Notes: a model not told the origin generated them from the sequence alone. A DNA stretch of 12,042 bases from UBA525 sp964589765 (GCA_964589765.1 CAZPUM010000031.1:1-12042), one strand, 5' to 3'; shown: positions 1 to 7,019, counted from the stretch's first letter. A program made the numbers and translations.

Positions 1-1
1 C

Positions 2-349
2 TTAAGCTTGCCAATAATATTATACCAGATAAACTACTGGCTTCCTACTACAGGAACATATGATGTAGGGATTTACCTGTTTAGATGGTTTACATTAGTC
101 GGACCCGTTTATGTGATCTATATGATTCCAGTATGGGGTCTAAACTATATGAATATCTTTGGGGTTCTCTCAGGGTTAATGACTGCGGGAATGATAATTG
201 GAGCATTTGTTTTTTTCAAAGACAAAACGCTTTGGAGAAACGCATTAGGCTTATTTTTGTTTTTTCCATACACAATATTGTTAAATCTGATAGTTGCAAC
301 AAGTGTATTCCAAGCATTTACAGGCAAAAATGGACATTTCGTGAAGTGA
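2..349 (+). CDS. C-terminal part of a multi-pass membrane protein, probably a family 2 glycosyltransferase (5' end outside window)
   Basis: The frame is open to the left edge of the window, so this is the 3' end of a longer gene; the first in-frame start-like codon (TTG at 8) need not be real. The visible part, about 115 residues, is almost entirely membrane: hydrophobic stretches around YLFRWFTLVGPVYVIYMI, a GVLSGLMTAGMIIGAFVFF segment and a third ALGLFLFFPYTILLNLIVA segment, separated by short charged turns. It ends in a short tail, FTGKNGHFVK. A helical membrane bundle followed by a short hydrophilic tail is how cellulose-synthase-like glycosyltransferases end, and the next gene, 4 nt downstream, is a complete member of that family. 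I infer a paralogous glycosyltransferase, but the catalytic domain is not in view, so any polytopic membrane protein of the same surface-glycan operon remains possible. Confidence 0.6.
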   Translation, partial: LSLPIILYQINYWLPTTGTYDVGIYLFRWFTLVGPVYVIYMIPVWGLNYMNIFGVLSGLMTAGMIIGAFVFFKDKTLWRNALGLFLFFPYTILLNLIVATSVFQAFTGKNGHFVK

Positions 350-353
350 AAAC

Positions 354-1682
354 GTGGGATTACAAGATATACTGATTTGGTACGCCGATATGGCCAGAGA
401 CGGAATGTCCTGGTACGTTAGCAACACTAACGCTATTCTTGACGGTTTACACATAGTTTTTGATTCAATTTTCAAGGTTTTTCTTGTGTTAACATCCGCT
501 CTTGCTATCGTATTTTTCTTGGTGGCCATATTCTCATTTTTCTACAGGTACAAACAGAAAAAGTTCCTGTTTGTCAGGAGTAAAGCCCCGACAGTAACCA
601 TACAGATTCCTACCAGAAATGAGCTCGCTGCCCTGAACTGTGCTGAAAGATGTCTTAATTTCGATTATCCAAAAGAAAAGATTCAGATTCTTATTGGTGA
701 TGATAGTAATAACAAGGAGATTAGCAGGAAGCTCAGAGCTTTTGCGTCAAAACACGCTCGAGTACAGGTGATAGGCCGAAAAGTGAATTCGGGCTTTAAA
801 CCAGGAAACCTGAACAACATGCTGAAATATACCAAGGGCGAAATTATCGTAATTTTTGACAGTGATTTCCTTCCTGAAAAAGATTTCTTGAAAAGGCTTG
901 TTTCTCCGTTCATTCATGACAAAACTCTTGCTGCCTCTCAAGCCAGATGGCTACCTGTCAACAAGAAGAAAAATTTCACAACCGCCATGGGTTTCGCAAT
1001 AACTGCCAGTTTCCACCACATATTTCTTCCATTCATGAATAAGTTCAGCAACTCAGTATGTTTCTGCGGTAGCGCAGAAGCCGTCAGAACATCCGTTCTG
1101 AAAAAACATGGTGAATGGAAACATGGCTGTCTTACAGAGGATATTGAGTACTCAATGAGACTATACAAGAATGGTCTTAGAGTTGAGTACCTTCACGATT
1201 TAACATGTGGGATGGAGGTTCCATCAAGACCTGTTGACCTATACAAACAACAGATGAGATGGGCGTATGGTGTTATCGGAAGTATCCAAGAGCACTTCTG
1301 GGATATCACTAAGGCAAAGGTCAGTAACCGACTGAAAACTAACGTATTCTGGATTGCTGCAGGGTATATGCTAACAACTCTGTTGTTGTTATTATTCTCT
1401 ACAGGAATACTAAGTTTCTTTACACACCCTCCAGGACCATTCGATTTTGGTCTGTTTTTCTTTGAAACAATAAGGAATATCGCGTTTACTTCAGGTCTTT
1501 TGGTTACTTTTGCTCTAGGTATGGTGCTTGATAAGAGGTGGGGCGATTTACCCAGACTTCTAGTAAGCACATTTACTATAGGATTAATCGTAACATATTA
1601 TGTTAACAAAGGGGTTTACAAAGTTCTTTCAGGAGGAGAAATGCAGTGGTTCCTGGTGAAAAAGGAGGGAAATGATGTCTAA
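354..1682 (+). CDS. Membrane-bound family 2 glycosyltransferase (processive, cellulose-synthase-like)
   Basis: A 442-residue enzyme expected to transfer sugars from activated donors to a growing surface polysaccharide or glycoconjugate at the cytoplasmic face of the membrane. One N-terminal membrane segment (about residues 40-63) precedes a GT-A catalytic domain. Visible active-site residues are D116-D117 in IGDDSNN (donor binding), the DSD metal-binding motif at 169-171, the TED catalytic base motif at 261-263 and QxxRW at 299-303; the last is the signature of processive GT2 enzymes. Three or so C-terminal membrane helices follow (about 325-430). Architecture and length fit archaeal and bacterial GT2 proteins. 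The GTG start at 354 lies 4 nt after the preceding stop, which suggests translational coupling; there is no strong ribosome-binding site, and an ATG at 390 is the alternative. The substrate cannot be read from sequence. Confidence 0.9.
   Translation: MGLQDILIWYADMARDGMSWYVSNTNAILDGLHIVFDSIFKVFLVLTSALAIVFFLVAIFSFFYRYKQKKFLFVRSKAPTVTIQIPTRNELAALNCAERCLNFDYPKEKIQILIGDDSNNKEISRKLRAFASKHARVQVIGRKVNSGFKPGNLNNMLKYTKGEIIVIFDSDFLPEKDFLKRLVSPFIHDKTLAASQARWLPVNKKKNFTTAMGFAITASFHHIFLPFMNKFSNSVCFCGSAEAVRTSVLKKHGEWKHGCLTEDIEYSMRLYKNGLRVEYLHDLTCGMEVPSRPVDLYKQQMRWAYGVIGSIQEHFWDITKAKVSNRLKTNVFWIAAGYMLTTLLLLLFSTGILSFFTHPPGPFDFGLFFFETIRNIAFTSGLLVTFALGMVLDKRWGDLPRLLVSTFTIGLIVTYYVNKGVYKVLSGGEMQWFLVKKEGNDV
1661..1669 (+). 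promoter_or_regulatory. Shine-Dalgarno sequence deciding the start of the small membrane protein gene
   Basis: AAAGGAGGG lies inside the 3' end of the glycosyltransferase gene. Spacing favours ATG 1675 over ATG 1672. It shows that genes inside operons in this genome use ribosome-binding sites, while first genes appear leaderless. Confidence 0.75.
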
Positions 1683-1932
1683 ACTAAACAATTCGTACGC
1701 AAATGCATCAATAATCTGCGGAGCTCTTGTTTGGGTTCCTCTGTTAAACTTTTTACTCGCGCCCTTAAGCATAGTATTTGGGGTTATAGCGTTGATTAAA
1801 GCGCACAAAAAGCCTAAGGAGTACGGAGGCAATATCCGCGCTATTATAGGTATGTCTGCGGGAGTTCTTGTTGTTATGGCAACAATATATGCCCTTTTGG
1901 TATTCGGTCCAGGTATTTTTGTCAGGACATAG
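1675..1932 (+). CDS. Small membrane protein, DUF4190-like
   Basis: An 85-residue protein with two hydrophobic segments (about residues 9-39 and 55-80) separated by a basic loop containing KAHKKPKEYGG. The layout, a first helix ending in FGVIALIK, a basic turn, then a small-residue-rich helix, is that of DUF4190-type proteins, whose function is unknown. It overlaps the end of the glycosyltransferase gene by 8 nt. A near-perfect Shine-Dalgarno sequence, AAAGGAGGG (1661-1669), lies 5 nt from ATG 1675 but only 2 nt from the overlapping ATG at 1672, so 1675 is the better start. It is probably co-transcribed with the two upstream genes as part of a surface-glycan operon. Confidence 0.7.
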   Translation: MSKLNNSYANASIICGALVWVPLLNFLLAPLSIVFGVIALIKAHKKPKEYGGNIRAIIGMSAGVLVVMATIYALLVFGPGIFVRT

Positions 1933-1942
1933 GCCGAAATGG

Positions 1943-1949
1943 ATATAAG
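1943..1949 (+). promoter_or_regulatory. TATA box for the Rad50-like gene
   Basis: The sequence ATATAAG is centred about 25 nt upstream of ATG 1971. This is the normal archaeal TATA-to-start-site distance, so the transcript probably begins at or within a few bases of the start codon (leaderless). Confidence 0.65.
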
Positions 1950-1970
1950 CAATGCCTTGGTTCTCATTTT

Positions 1971-4040
1971 ATGCGGTTGGTGGGTATCAAGGTAGAGAAC
2001 ATTCGTTCTTATCACGAGGCGGAAATATCCTTTTCTAGAGGAATTACTCTGTTATCAGGAGACACAGGTAGTGGAAAGAGTACAATACTTTTATCGATTG
2101 AATTCGCACTTTTCGGTCTATCAAGAGGAGAACTCACAGGGCCTGCACTTCTGAGGCATGGCGCTGATTCAGGAAGTGTAGTTCTTCACTTTGTTGTAGA
2201 AGGGGTACAGTATTCAATTTGTCGGACTCTGAAAAGAACCAAAGATACAATTCAACAAGATGTAGGATGGTTGGAAGAGAATGGTTCTCGTTCTACTCTG
2301 ACCGCCAGCGAACTCAGGGCAAAAGTTTTCGAGATCATGGGTTATCCTCTACAGTTCTTAACTAAACAGAAAAACCTCCTTTACAGATTTACTGTATACA
2401 CTCCTCAAGAGGAGATGAAAGCTATTCTAACACAACCCGTCGATGAAAGAATAGAGACTATTCGACGGATATTTGGCGTGGATATGTACAAAACAGTTAG
2501 AGAAAACGCTCAATATACTGCCAGAAGTCTAAAATCAAAAGAACAAGCTCATCAGGAAGTTGTTGTTATTTTGTCTAAAAAACTTGATGAGTTGGGTGAA
2601 AAGATTTCAGATACAGAATCTCTGGAAAACAGATTAAAAGAGCTCAAAGAGAGAAAAATTACTTCTGAAAAACAGGTTGTCGAAGCTGAAAAGAACCTGA
2701 TAGTTTCTGAAAAAAGGCTTGCAGAACTACAACAAGAACTTCAAATAAGTGCCATCCGAAAAAGGGACAGCAAGATGCTATCTGAAGAGATTTCTCGACT
2801 GAATCAAATGAGGGAGCAAAGAGAGAAACGAGTTAATGCCTCTAAAGAAACCATTGATAGTCTAATAAAGAAAAAAGCTGAGCTTGAGCAGTTAATATCT
2901 ATCCCTGCAGAAGATATAACCGAGAGACTACAAGAATACAGAAAAACAATAGAAATGTCACAAACTGAGAGGGGAAAACTTTTATCGATTAAGGAACAGT
3001 GCGGGCATAAACCCGCTGTAGGTGCAGGCGCAACCTGTCCAACCTGCTTTCAGCAAGTGACCGGAGAACACCTGGATAAAATCTCGGTGGAAAATGATGC
3101 CAAGTACAAGGCAGCTGAAAGAAAACTTGCGAAGCTTGATTCTACAATAGCAATTTCCAAAGAAACTGCAGAAAAATTAAGCGGTGCCATGGAACATGTT
3201 CAGCAGTTGAAATCGATAAATGATAGATTGGAGTTCCAGACAAAAACTCTCGAAGGTCATCTTTCAGATTTCAAAGAGATACTGGATGTTATAAAAGAAA
3301 AAGAGGCTGTTCTTGAAAAAATGCCTCCTGAAAAAGATGATTCAAAAGTTCAGGAGGAGTACGAGCTGGTTCAACACAGAATTAGAGAGCAGAAAACAGT
3401 GATTTCTGATAGACAGAGAGAGACTGTTTCGATAGAGAAAGAGTTGTCAGTACTTGAAGAAAAAATAAAACAGATGGAATCATTAAAGGAGGAACATGAA
3501 AAAACCATTCTTGAGCTAAAATCACGAAAAGACCAACAGGCAACAGCATCAAATATGCGTGACTGGTTGCTTGACAGGTTTACTCCATTGGCGACAACAA
3601 TAGAACAGCATGTTCTTAGAAGTATACATGGCTCCTTCGATGCTGCATTCAGAGACTGGTTCTCAAAACTGATCGAGGATGATTCTTTGATGGCTAGACT
3701 TGACTCGAATTTTACGCCCGTACTTGAACAAAACGGGTTTGATACAGATGTTTCTTACCTTTCAGGAGGGGAGAGAACCAGTGTCTCTCTTGCTTACAGG
3801 CTTGCTTTGGTCCACACAATCCATACTTTGTTACCTCACCTTGGCACTACAGGAATAGTAATGCTTGATGAACCAACTGATGGGTTTAGTAGTGAACAAC
3901 TAAGCAGGATGCGTGATGTTCTTCAGGAGCTTGCGATGGAACAAGTCATACTAGTAAGTCACGAACAACAGTTAGAAGGGTTTGTTGACAGGATAATCAG
4001 GATAGTTAAAACAAACTCTGGTTCTGTTATCGAAGTTTGA
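1971..4040 (+). CDS. rad50: Rad50-like SMC-family ATPase with CxxC hook
   Basis: A 689-residue ABC-type ATPase resembling the DNA double-strand-break repair protein Rad50, which bridges and processes DNA ends with Mre11. The N-terminal half-domain carries Walker A, GDTGSGKST (30-38). Two heptad-rich coiled-coil arms (about 180-340 and 370-540) flank a CPTC hook at 356-359. The C-terminal half-domain has the signature LSGGER (597-602), Walker B VMLDEP (630-635) and the H-loop VSHE (662-665). All motifs for ATP binding and hydrolysis are present. It is shorter than typical Rad50 (about 850-900 residues), mostly through short arms. An extra C344-x-H346 pair precedes the CPTC, so the hook could form a four-ligand zinc site. 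No mre11, nurA or herA is adjacent: the left neighbour is a membrane protein and the right is tRNA-Pro. Translation probably starts leaderless at ATG 1971. Another SMC-like repair ATPase (SbcC-like) is the alternative name. Confidence 0.88.
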   Translation: MRLVGIKVENIRSYHEAEISFSRGITLLSGDTGSGKSTILLSIEFALFGLSRGELTGPALLRHGADSGSVVLHFVVEGVQYSICRTLKRTKDTIQQDVGWLEENGSRSTLTASELRAKVFEIMGYPLQFLTKQKNLLYRFTVYTPQEEMKAILTQPVDERIETIRRIFGVDMYKTVRENAQYTARSLKSKEQAHQEVVVILSKKLDELGEKISDTESLENRLKELKERKITSEKQVVEAEKNLIVSEKRLAELQQELQISAIRKRDSKMLSEEISRLNQMREQREKRVNASKETIDSLIKKKAELEQLISIPAEDITERLQEYRKTIEMSQTERGKLLSIKEQCGHKPAVGAGATCPTCFQQVTGEHLDKISVENDAKYKAAERKLAKLDSTIAISKETAEKLSGAMEHVQQLKSINDRLEFQTKTLEGHLSDFKEILDVIKEKEAVLEKMPPEKDDSKVQEEYELVQHRIREQKTVISDRQRETVSIEKELSVLEEKIKQMESLKEEHEKTILELKSRKDQQATASNMRDWLLDRFTPLATTIEQHVLRSIHGSFDAAFRDWFSKLIEDDSLMARLDSNFTPVLEQNGFDTDVSYLSGGERTSVSLAYRLALVHTIHTLLPHLGTTGIVMLDEPTDGFSSEQLSRMRDVLQELAMEQVILVSHEQQLEGFVDRIIRIVKTNSGSVIEV

Positions 4041-4063
4041 AAGTGGCATTATAACACGGAACC

Positions 4064-4073
4064 CTTATAAATA
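4064..4073 (+). promoter_or_regulatory. TATA box for tRNA-Pro
   Basis: CTTATAAATA, centred about 29 nt upstream of the tRNA 5' end and preceded by a purine-rich stretch that could act as a BRE (TFB recognition element). The spacing fits transcription starting just upstream of the mature tRNA. Confidence 0.7.
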
Positions 4074-4097
4074 AAATCAAGATTCTCGAGAATTATT

Positions 4098-4171
4098 GGG
4101 GCTGTGGTCTAGCTTGGTATGATACACCCTTGGGGTGGGTGTGATCGGGGGTTCGAATCCTCCCAGTCCCG
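4098..4171 (+). tRNA. tRNA-Pro (anticodon GGG)
   Basis: It folds into a full cloverleaf. The acceptor stem pairs GGGGCTG with CAGTCCC, including one G-U pair. The anticodon stem CACCC/GGGTG closes the loop TTGGGGT, giving anticodon GGG (proline CCC/CCU). The T arm is GGGGG-TTCGAAT-CCTCC. There is no intron and no encoded CCA, as expected for most archaeal tRNAs. The discriminator base appears to be G73, whereas A73 is more usual for archaeal tRNA-Pro. Confidence 0.95.
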
Positions 4172-4226
4172 TATGTGAGATGTCACAGTAATATTGAAAA
4201 TAGCTATAAAAACCTGCGGGGATATT

Positions 4227-4235
4227 CTTAAATAT
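4227..4235 (+). promoter_or_regulatory. Candidate TATA box upstream of a possible 17-codon ORF
   Basis: CTTAAATAT is centred about 25 nt upstream of ATG 4256, the same spacing seen at the clear leaderless genes of this window. A T8 run at 4326-4333 could end the transcript. Confidence 0.45.
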
Positions 4236-4255
4236 TTGGAAATGGATTTGGTAAC

Positions 4256-4309
4256 ATGAGGTTATACAATAGTAGTGTCCCAGTAGCAGACATTCTGAGC
4301 TATAAGTAG
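4256..4309 (+). CDS. Possible leaderless micro-ORF (17 residues) between tRNA-Pro and the peptidase gene
   Basis: The reading frame encodes MRLYNSSVPVADILSYK and then a TAG stop. I recognise no family, and a frame this short arises often by chance. Its support is positional: it starts at the expected leaderless position for the TATA-like element at 4227-4235, and an oligo-T terminator follows 17 nt after the stop, so the interval looks like a complete tiny transcription unit of about 75 nt. It could instead be a non-coding RNA, a decayed 5' end of a former gene, or nothing. Confidence 0.25.
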   Translation: MRLYNSSVPVADILSYK

Positions 4310-4325
4310 TGCTTGATCTCCTCCC

Positions 4326-4333
4326 TTTTTTTT
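4326..4333 (+). terminator. Oligo-T transcription terminator
   Basis: A run of eight T after CTCC is a typical intrinsic archaeal termination signal, and it needs no hairpin. It would end transcription coming from tRNA-Pro or from the short unit at about 4256. Confidence 0.5.
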
Positions 4334-4350
4334 GATTAATAAAGGATAGG

Positions 4351-4357
4351 TTTTTAT
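4351..4357 (+). promoter_or_regulatory. TATA box for the C39-like peptidase gene
   Basis: TTTTTAT is centred 26 nt upstream of ATG 4380. That spacing selects ATG 4380 as a leaderless start over the in-frame TTG at 4365, which lies too close to the TATA box to be transcribed in full. Confidence 0.6.
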
Positions 4358-4379
4358 CTGTATATTGAACCCTAACAGG

Positions 4380-4874
4380 ATGTCAGTTATCTTGGATGTG
4401 CCCTATGTGCGTCAATGCAGTAGCTATCACTGTGGGCCTGCGAGTGCGGAGATGTTTTTCAAATTCTATGGCATAGATGTTGGTCAAGAACAGATTGGCA
4501 AAGATGTACATGAGCGTTTTGGTTATGATCTGACAGATAAGACTCGAGAAGATCCAGGTCTAAAATTCTTTCATCTGAAAGAAGTGATGTCCCTTTATAT
4601 GGAACACATCTCAGGAACCACAAACATGAGCGCACAAGATATCTTAGAGTTACTTGATAATAATAACCCTATTATGGCGCGGGTAAGTACTGATGATGGA
4701 TCGCATCCTAACTATGCACATTTTATTGTTATTAGGGGGTATGAAGATAACATTTTACATATTCATGACCCTTGGTACATGTTCAGGAGAGTTGAGACCT
4801 GGGAAAACTTCCTCAAGGACTGGGATGTCAGCCAACATATGAACCCAACCTGCAACTACGGTATCCATATCTAA
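4380..4874 (+). CDS. C39-like cysteine peptidase (papain fold)
   Basis: A 164-residue protein consisting of one peptidase C39-like domain. The catalytic triad is visible: Cys18 in YHCGPAS, with Gln12 as a likely oxyanion-hole residue; His114 in NYAHFIVIRGY; and Asp130 in HIHDPW. The pattern NxxHFxVIxGYxxxxxxxxDP is characteristic of this fold. There is no signal peptide, ABC transporter or membrane segment, so unlike bacteriocin-exporter C39 peptidases it is a stand-alone, probably cytoplasmic protein. Family members cleave peptides after Gly-Gly or have uncharacterised hydrolase roles. It has its own promoter and terminator. A role in trimming the Cys-rich peptide encoded about 3.6 kb downstream is conceivable but unsupported by linkage. 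Confidence 0.8.
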   Translation: MSVILDVPYVRQCSSYHCGPASAEMFFKFYGIDVGQEQIGKDVHERFGYDLTDKTREDPGLKFFHLKEVMSLYMEHISGTTNMSAQDILELLDNNNPIMARVSTDDGSHPNYAHFIVIRGYEDNILHIHDPWYMFRRVETWENFLKDWDVSQHMNPTCNYGIHI

Positions 4875-4884
4875 ATGGTGTAAC

Positions 4885-4890
4885 TTTTTT
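4885..4890 (+). terminator. Short oligo-T terminator after the peptidase gene
   Basis: Six T begin 10 nt after the stop codon and are followed by CCC. It plausibly separates the peptidase transcript from the next leaderless gene. Confidence 0.4.
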
Positions 4891-4903
4891 CCCGACCACA
4901 ATG

Positions 4904-4910
4904 TTTAAAT
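4904..4910 (+). promoter_or_regulatory. TATA box for the Ig-like surface protein gene
   Basis: TTTAAAT is centred 27 nt upstream of GTG 4934, so the mRNA probably starts at the GTG itself. This supports GTG rather than a downstream ATG as the start. Confidence 0.65.
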
Positions 4911-4933
4911 AGCCTATTTGCTCGGTTATTACC

Positions 4934-6373
4934 GTGGCATGGGTGCAGAATAGGTGGATGCTCATTCTAATCCTATTGGCATTTTTTGCGCAACCGGCAT
5001 TTGCGAGCTACAGTTTAAACATTCAGGCAGTGGACGACAGTATATACAGAAACGAGTCTGCTGTTTACGAAGTTACGATTAAAAACTTCGGTCAGGAAGA
5101 CAGCAAATATCAGATTTACACATTAGACCCTTCGTGGATTGTGAAAACTGTACCACTAAGACTTTTTGTTCCTGCGATGGGTGAAGACAAGGTTCTTGTC
5201 ACTATCCGACCAACATCTGATGCCGGATATGGCACGCAGGGAGTTCCAATAACTGTGAAAGAGTTTGGTTCTGATGACTTGCCGATGGTTAGGAACTTTG
5301 TCGTTAATCTCAGAAACGAGAATATTCCCTCAAGGGAGTACGCTGCCACTGTATCATTGGATATATCTATGAAGTATGAAGTGGACCCTCGAGATTCAAT
5401 ACCCATCAGAATCGAACTGAGAAATAGAAACCAGAGAGATATTGAGAATCTTACCGTTGAGGTCAGCAGTGATCACTTTATGGCAAGTGCCAACATTGAC
5501 CTCTCTCCTATGTCTGATAAAACCCGTGATTTGGATAGGGTTATAGTTGATCCTCTTACAGCACCTGGTGAATCAGAGGTAGTTGCAAAACTGTTTTTTG
5601 AAGGGGAATTGATTAACCAGCTCACCAAAAATTACAAAATAATTGAGTATTCTGAAATTGTGGAGGACGTCTCAGAGAGCTCTTTCTTCTTTAAAACTGA
5701 AAAACTTGTTATAGTAAAAAATGAAGGTAATGTTGAGAACACTGCTGTTGTTTCTGTTCCTACAAGCTTCATAAAAAGTTTTTTTGTAAACTCCGACCAA
5801 CCATATGAGCGAACAAAGATTGGTGGCGAAACAGTTATTGTCTGGAGGATTCCTCTCGAGCCGAACGCAACAGAGGAGTTCAAATATGTTGAGAACTATA
5901 GAATTATAGTTCTACTTTTGCTAGTTATCCTTGCAGGACTTATAGCATACTTTGTTCTTAGAAGTCCTGTTGCGGTCATGAAAGAAGCTGTAGGTATTGT
6001 TAAGAAAGGAGATGGTGTTAGCACTATCAAAGTTAGGATTTTCTTAAAAAACAGGAGTAGCAGGCTAATTCGTGATTTACAGGTTACTGACAGATTGCCA
6101 AGCCTTGCCGATGTTGTTAAGGCAGAAGCACCTGGAAGTATCACGCCGAGCAAAATTGCTGTTTCTGAGAAATCAGGAACACTGTTGAAATGGCACTTGG
6201 ACGTTCTAGAGCCTTATGAAGAGAGAGTGCTAACCTACAAAGCCAAAAGCAAGCTTAAGATTATAGGTAGAATGTCTCTGCCAAACTGTAAGGTCAGGTT
6301 CTCGGCGGGCGGTAAAGATAAGGTGGTCTATTCCAACAACATAGAGATTGTTGAGAAATTCCGCAACAATTAA
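4934..6373 (+). CDS. Secreted, membrane-anchored protein with Ig-like (NEW3/CARDB-type) domains
   Basis: A 479-residue envelope protein of unknown function. A signal peptide (residues 1-25, hydrophobic core LILILLAFFAQ, cleavage after AFA) precedes roughly 295 residues of beta-rich sequence with NEW3/CARDB-like repeats, such as YEVTIKNFGQEDSKYQI and IPIRIELRNRNQRDIENL, typical of archaeal surface adhesion or scaffold proteins. A single membrane helix (about 324-344, IIVLLLLVILAGLIAYFVL) is followed by about 135 residues that again look like a DUF11-type beta domain (VKVRIFLKNRSS-like). With a cleaved signal peptide this last domain should face the cytoplasm, which is unusual for an Ig-like fold. 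The GTG start fits a leaderless transcript. It is monocistronic by its own promoter, and its partner is unknown. Confidence 0.75.
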   Translation: MAWVQNRWMLILILLAFFAQPAFASYSLNIQAVDDSIYRNESAVYEVTIKNFGQEDSKYQIYTLDPSWIVKTVPLRLFVPAMGEDKVLVTIRPTSDAGYGTQGVPITVKEFGSDDLPMVRNFVVNLRNENIPSREYAATVSLDISMKYEVDPRDSIPIRIELRNRNQRDIENLTVEVSSDHFMASANIDLSPMSDKTRDLDRVIVDPLTAPGESEVVAKLFFEGELINQLTKNYKIIEYSEIVEDVSESSFFFKTEKLVIVKNEGNVENTAVVSVPTSFIKSFFVNSDQPYERTKIGGETVIVWRIPLEPNATEEFKYVENYRIIVLLLLVILAGLIAYFVLRSPVAVMKEAVGIVKKGDGVSTIKVRIFLKNRSSRLIRDLQVTDRLPSLADVVKAEAPGSITPSKIAVSEKSGTLLKWHLDVLEPYEERVLTYKAKSKLKIIGRMSLPNCKVRFSAGGKDKVVYSNNIEIVEKFRNN

Positions 6374-6379
6374 GACCTG

Positions 6380-6386
6380 TTTTTAT
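6380..6386 (+). promoter_or_regulatory. TATA-like element for the helical hypothetical gene
   Basis: TTTTTAT is the same sequence as the box upstream of ATG 4380. It is centred 25 nt upstream of GTG 6408 but only 16 nt upstream of ATG 6399. The T-run may also help terminate the preceding gene. Confidence 0.45.
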
Positions 6387-6407
6387 TTCCCCTGTGATAT
6401 GGGCTTA

Positions 6408-6842
6408 GTGGAGTACGATACGTTCAAAAGGTTTCAGAGAAAACGTGATCTCGAGCAAAAACTTGCTGATGAAGGAAAATCACCTGAGTTTTGTGATTAT
6501 GCAGGAGAACTTGTTTTGGATTATGACCCTCGAGAGATGCAGTTTGAGGTCATTGAACACCTATCTCGAATGTACGCTGACAAATGGGCTGAAATAGTTG
6601 CTAAACTTTCACAAACACAATTCTACCTCGATGGACGCATTCCCAGGTTTCGAGACCTCGCAAGAATACACGAAGAGATTCTCTTGCCAATGACCTCTGA
6701 AGACCCTCTATTTGAACCTGTACTTCGTTTAATGGCTGAAAGCCTGGTTAATGTACAGATTGAGGATGAGCTTAACGGCTTTGATACTGAGAGGCATAAT
6801 ACAATACTTGACCTTTATGGAAAACTTCTCGAGGAGTATTGA
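6408..6842 (+). CDS. Hypothetical alpha-helical cytoplasmic protein
   Basis: About 144 residues, charged and predicted to be all helical, with no membrane segment, signal peptide or recognised motif. Features visible are a basic N-terminus (FKRFQRKRDLEQKLADEGK), a single Cys and an acidic C-terminal helix ending LLEEY. I do not recognise the family. Candidate starts in frame are 6348, 6399 (ATG) and 6408 (GTG). The first overlaps the upstream gene; the TATA-like box at 6380-6386 places a leaderless start at 6408, which I prefer, with 6399 a close second. It ends 38 nt before tRNA-Tyr. The codons look normal and the frame is uninterrupted, so it is very likely a real gene. Confidence 0.7.
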   Translation: MEYDTFKRFQRKRDLEQKLADEGKSPEFCDYAGELVLDYDPREMQFEVIEHLSRMYADKWAEIVAKLSQTQFYLDGRIPRFRDLARIHEEILLPMTSEDPLFEPVLRLMAESLVNVQIEDELNGFDTERHNTILDLYGKLLEEY

Positions 6843-6848
6843 GTAACC

Positions 6849-6856
6849 TTTATATA
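6849..6856 (+). promoter_or_regulatory. TATA box for tRNA-Tyr
   Basis: TTTATATA is centred about 28 nt upstream of the tRNA 5' end. Confidence 0.7.
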
Positions 6857-6880
6857 CAGTCTAGAGTCCCTTTGGTCTAG

Positions 6881-6952
6881 CCCTCGGTAGCTCAACGGCA
6901 GAGCGCATGGCTGTAGCCCGTGAGGTTGCTGGTTCAAATCCGGCCCGAGGGA
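6881..6952 (+). tRNA. tRNA-Tyr (anticodon GTA)
   Basis: A complete cloverleaf. The acceptor stem is CCCTCGG/CCGAGGG with discriminator A73, the D arm GCTC...GAGC, the anticodon stem CATGG/CCGTG with loop CTGTAGC (anticodon GTA) and the T arm GCTGG-TTCAAAT-CCGGC. The C1-G72 pair is the identity element that distinguishes archaeal and eukaryotic tRNA-Tyr from the bacterial G1-C72 form, so this is one of the best lineage markers in the window. There is no intron and no encoded CCA. Confidence 0.96.
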
Positions 6953-7012
6953 TATCAGAACCTTTGAATCAGAAACAGGTTTATTAACTATTTAGTAGTT
7001 ACTTACAATAAA

Positions 7013-7019
7013 TTTATAA
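7013..7019 (+). promoter_or_regulatory. TATA box for the radical SAM/peptide operon
   Basis: TTTATAA is centred 30 nt upstream of the TTG start at 7046, in a very AT-rich stretch. It suggests a leaderless or nearly leaderless mRNA starting at TTG. Confidence 0.55.

Noticed and set aside
1193..1570. Minus-strand ORF of 125 codons
   Set aside because: It lies wholly opposite the glycosyltransferase gene, whose motifs are intact; its composition is that of a reverse-complement shadow and it has no promoter or ribosome-binding site.
4250..4330. C/D-box guide RNA in the interval after tRNA-Pro
   Set aside because: An ATGAGG and a CTGA occur about 40 nt apart, but the C box does not match RTGATGA and no D' or C' boxes are present.
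4380..4874. C39-like peptidase as the dedicated leader protease of the RiPP
   Set aside because: It is about 3 kb upstream of the operon with three unrelated genes between, it has its own promoter and terminator, and the peptide has no Gly-Gly site before its Cys-rich part.
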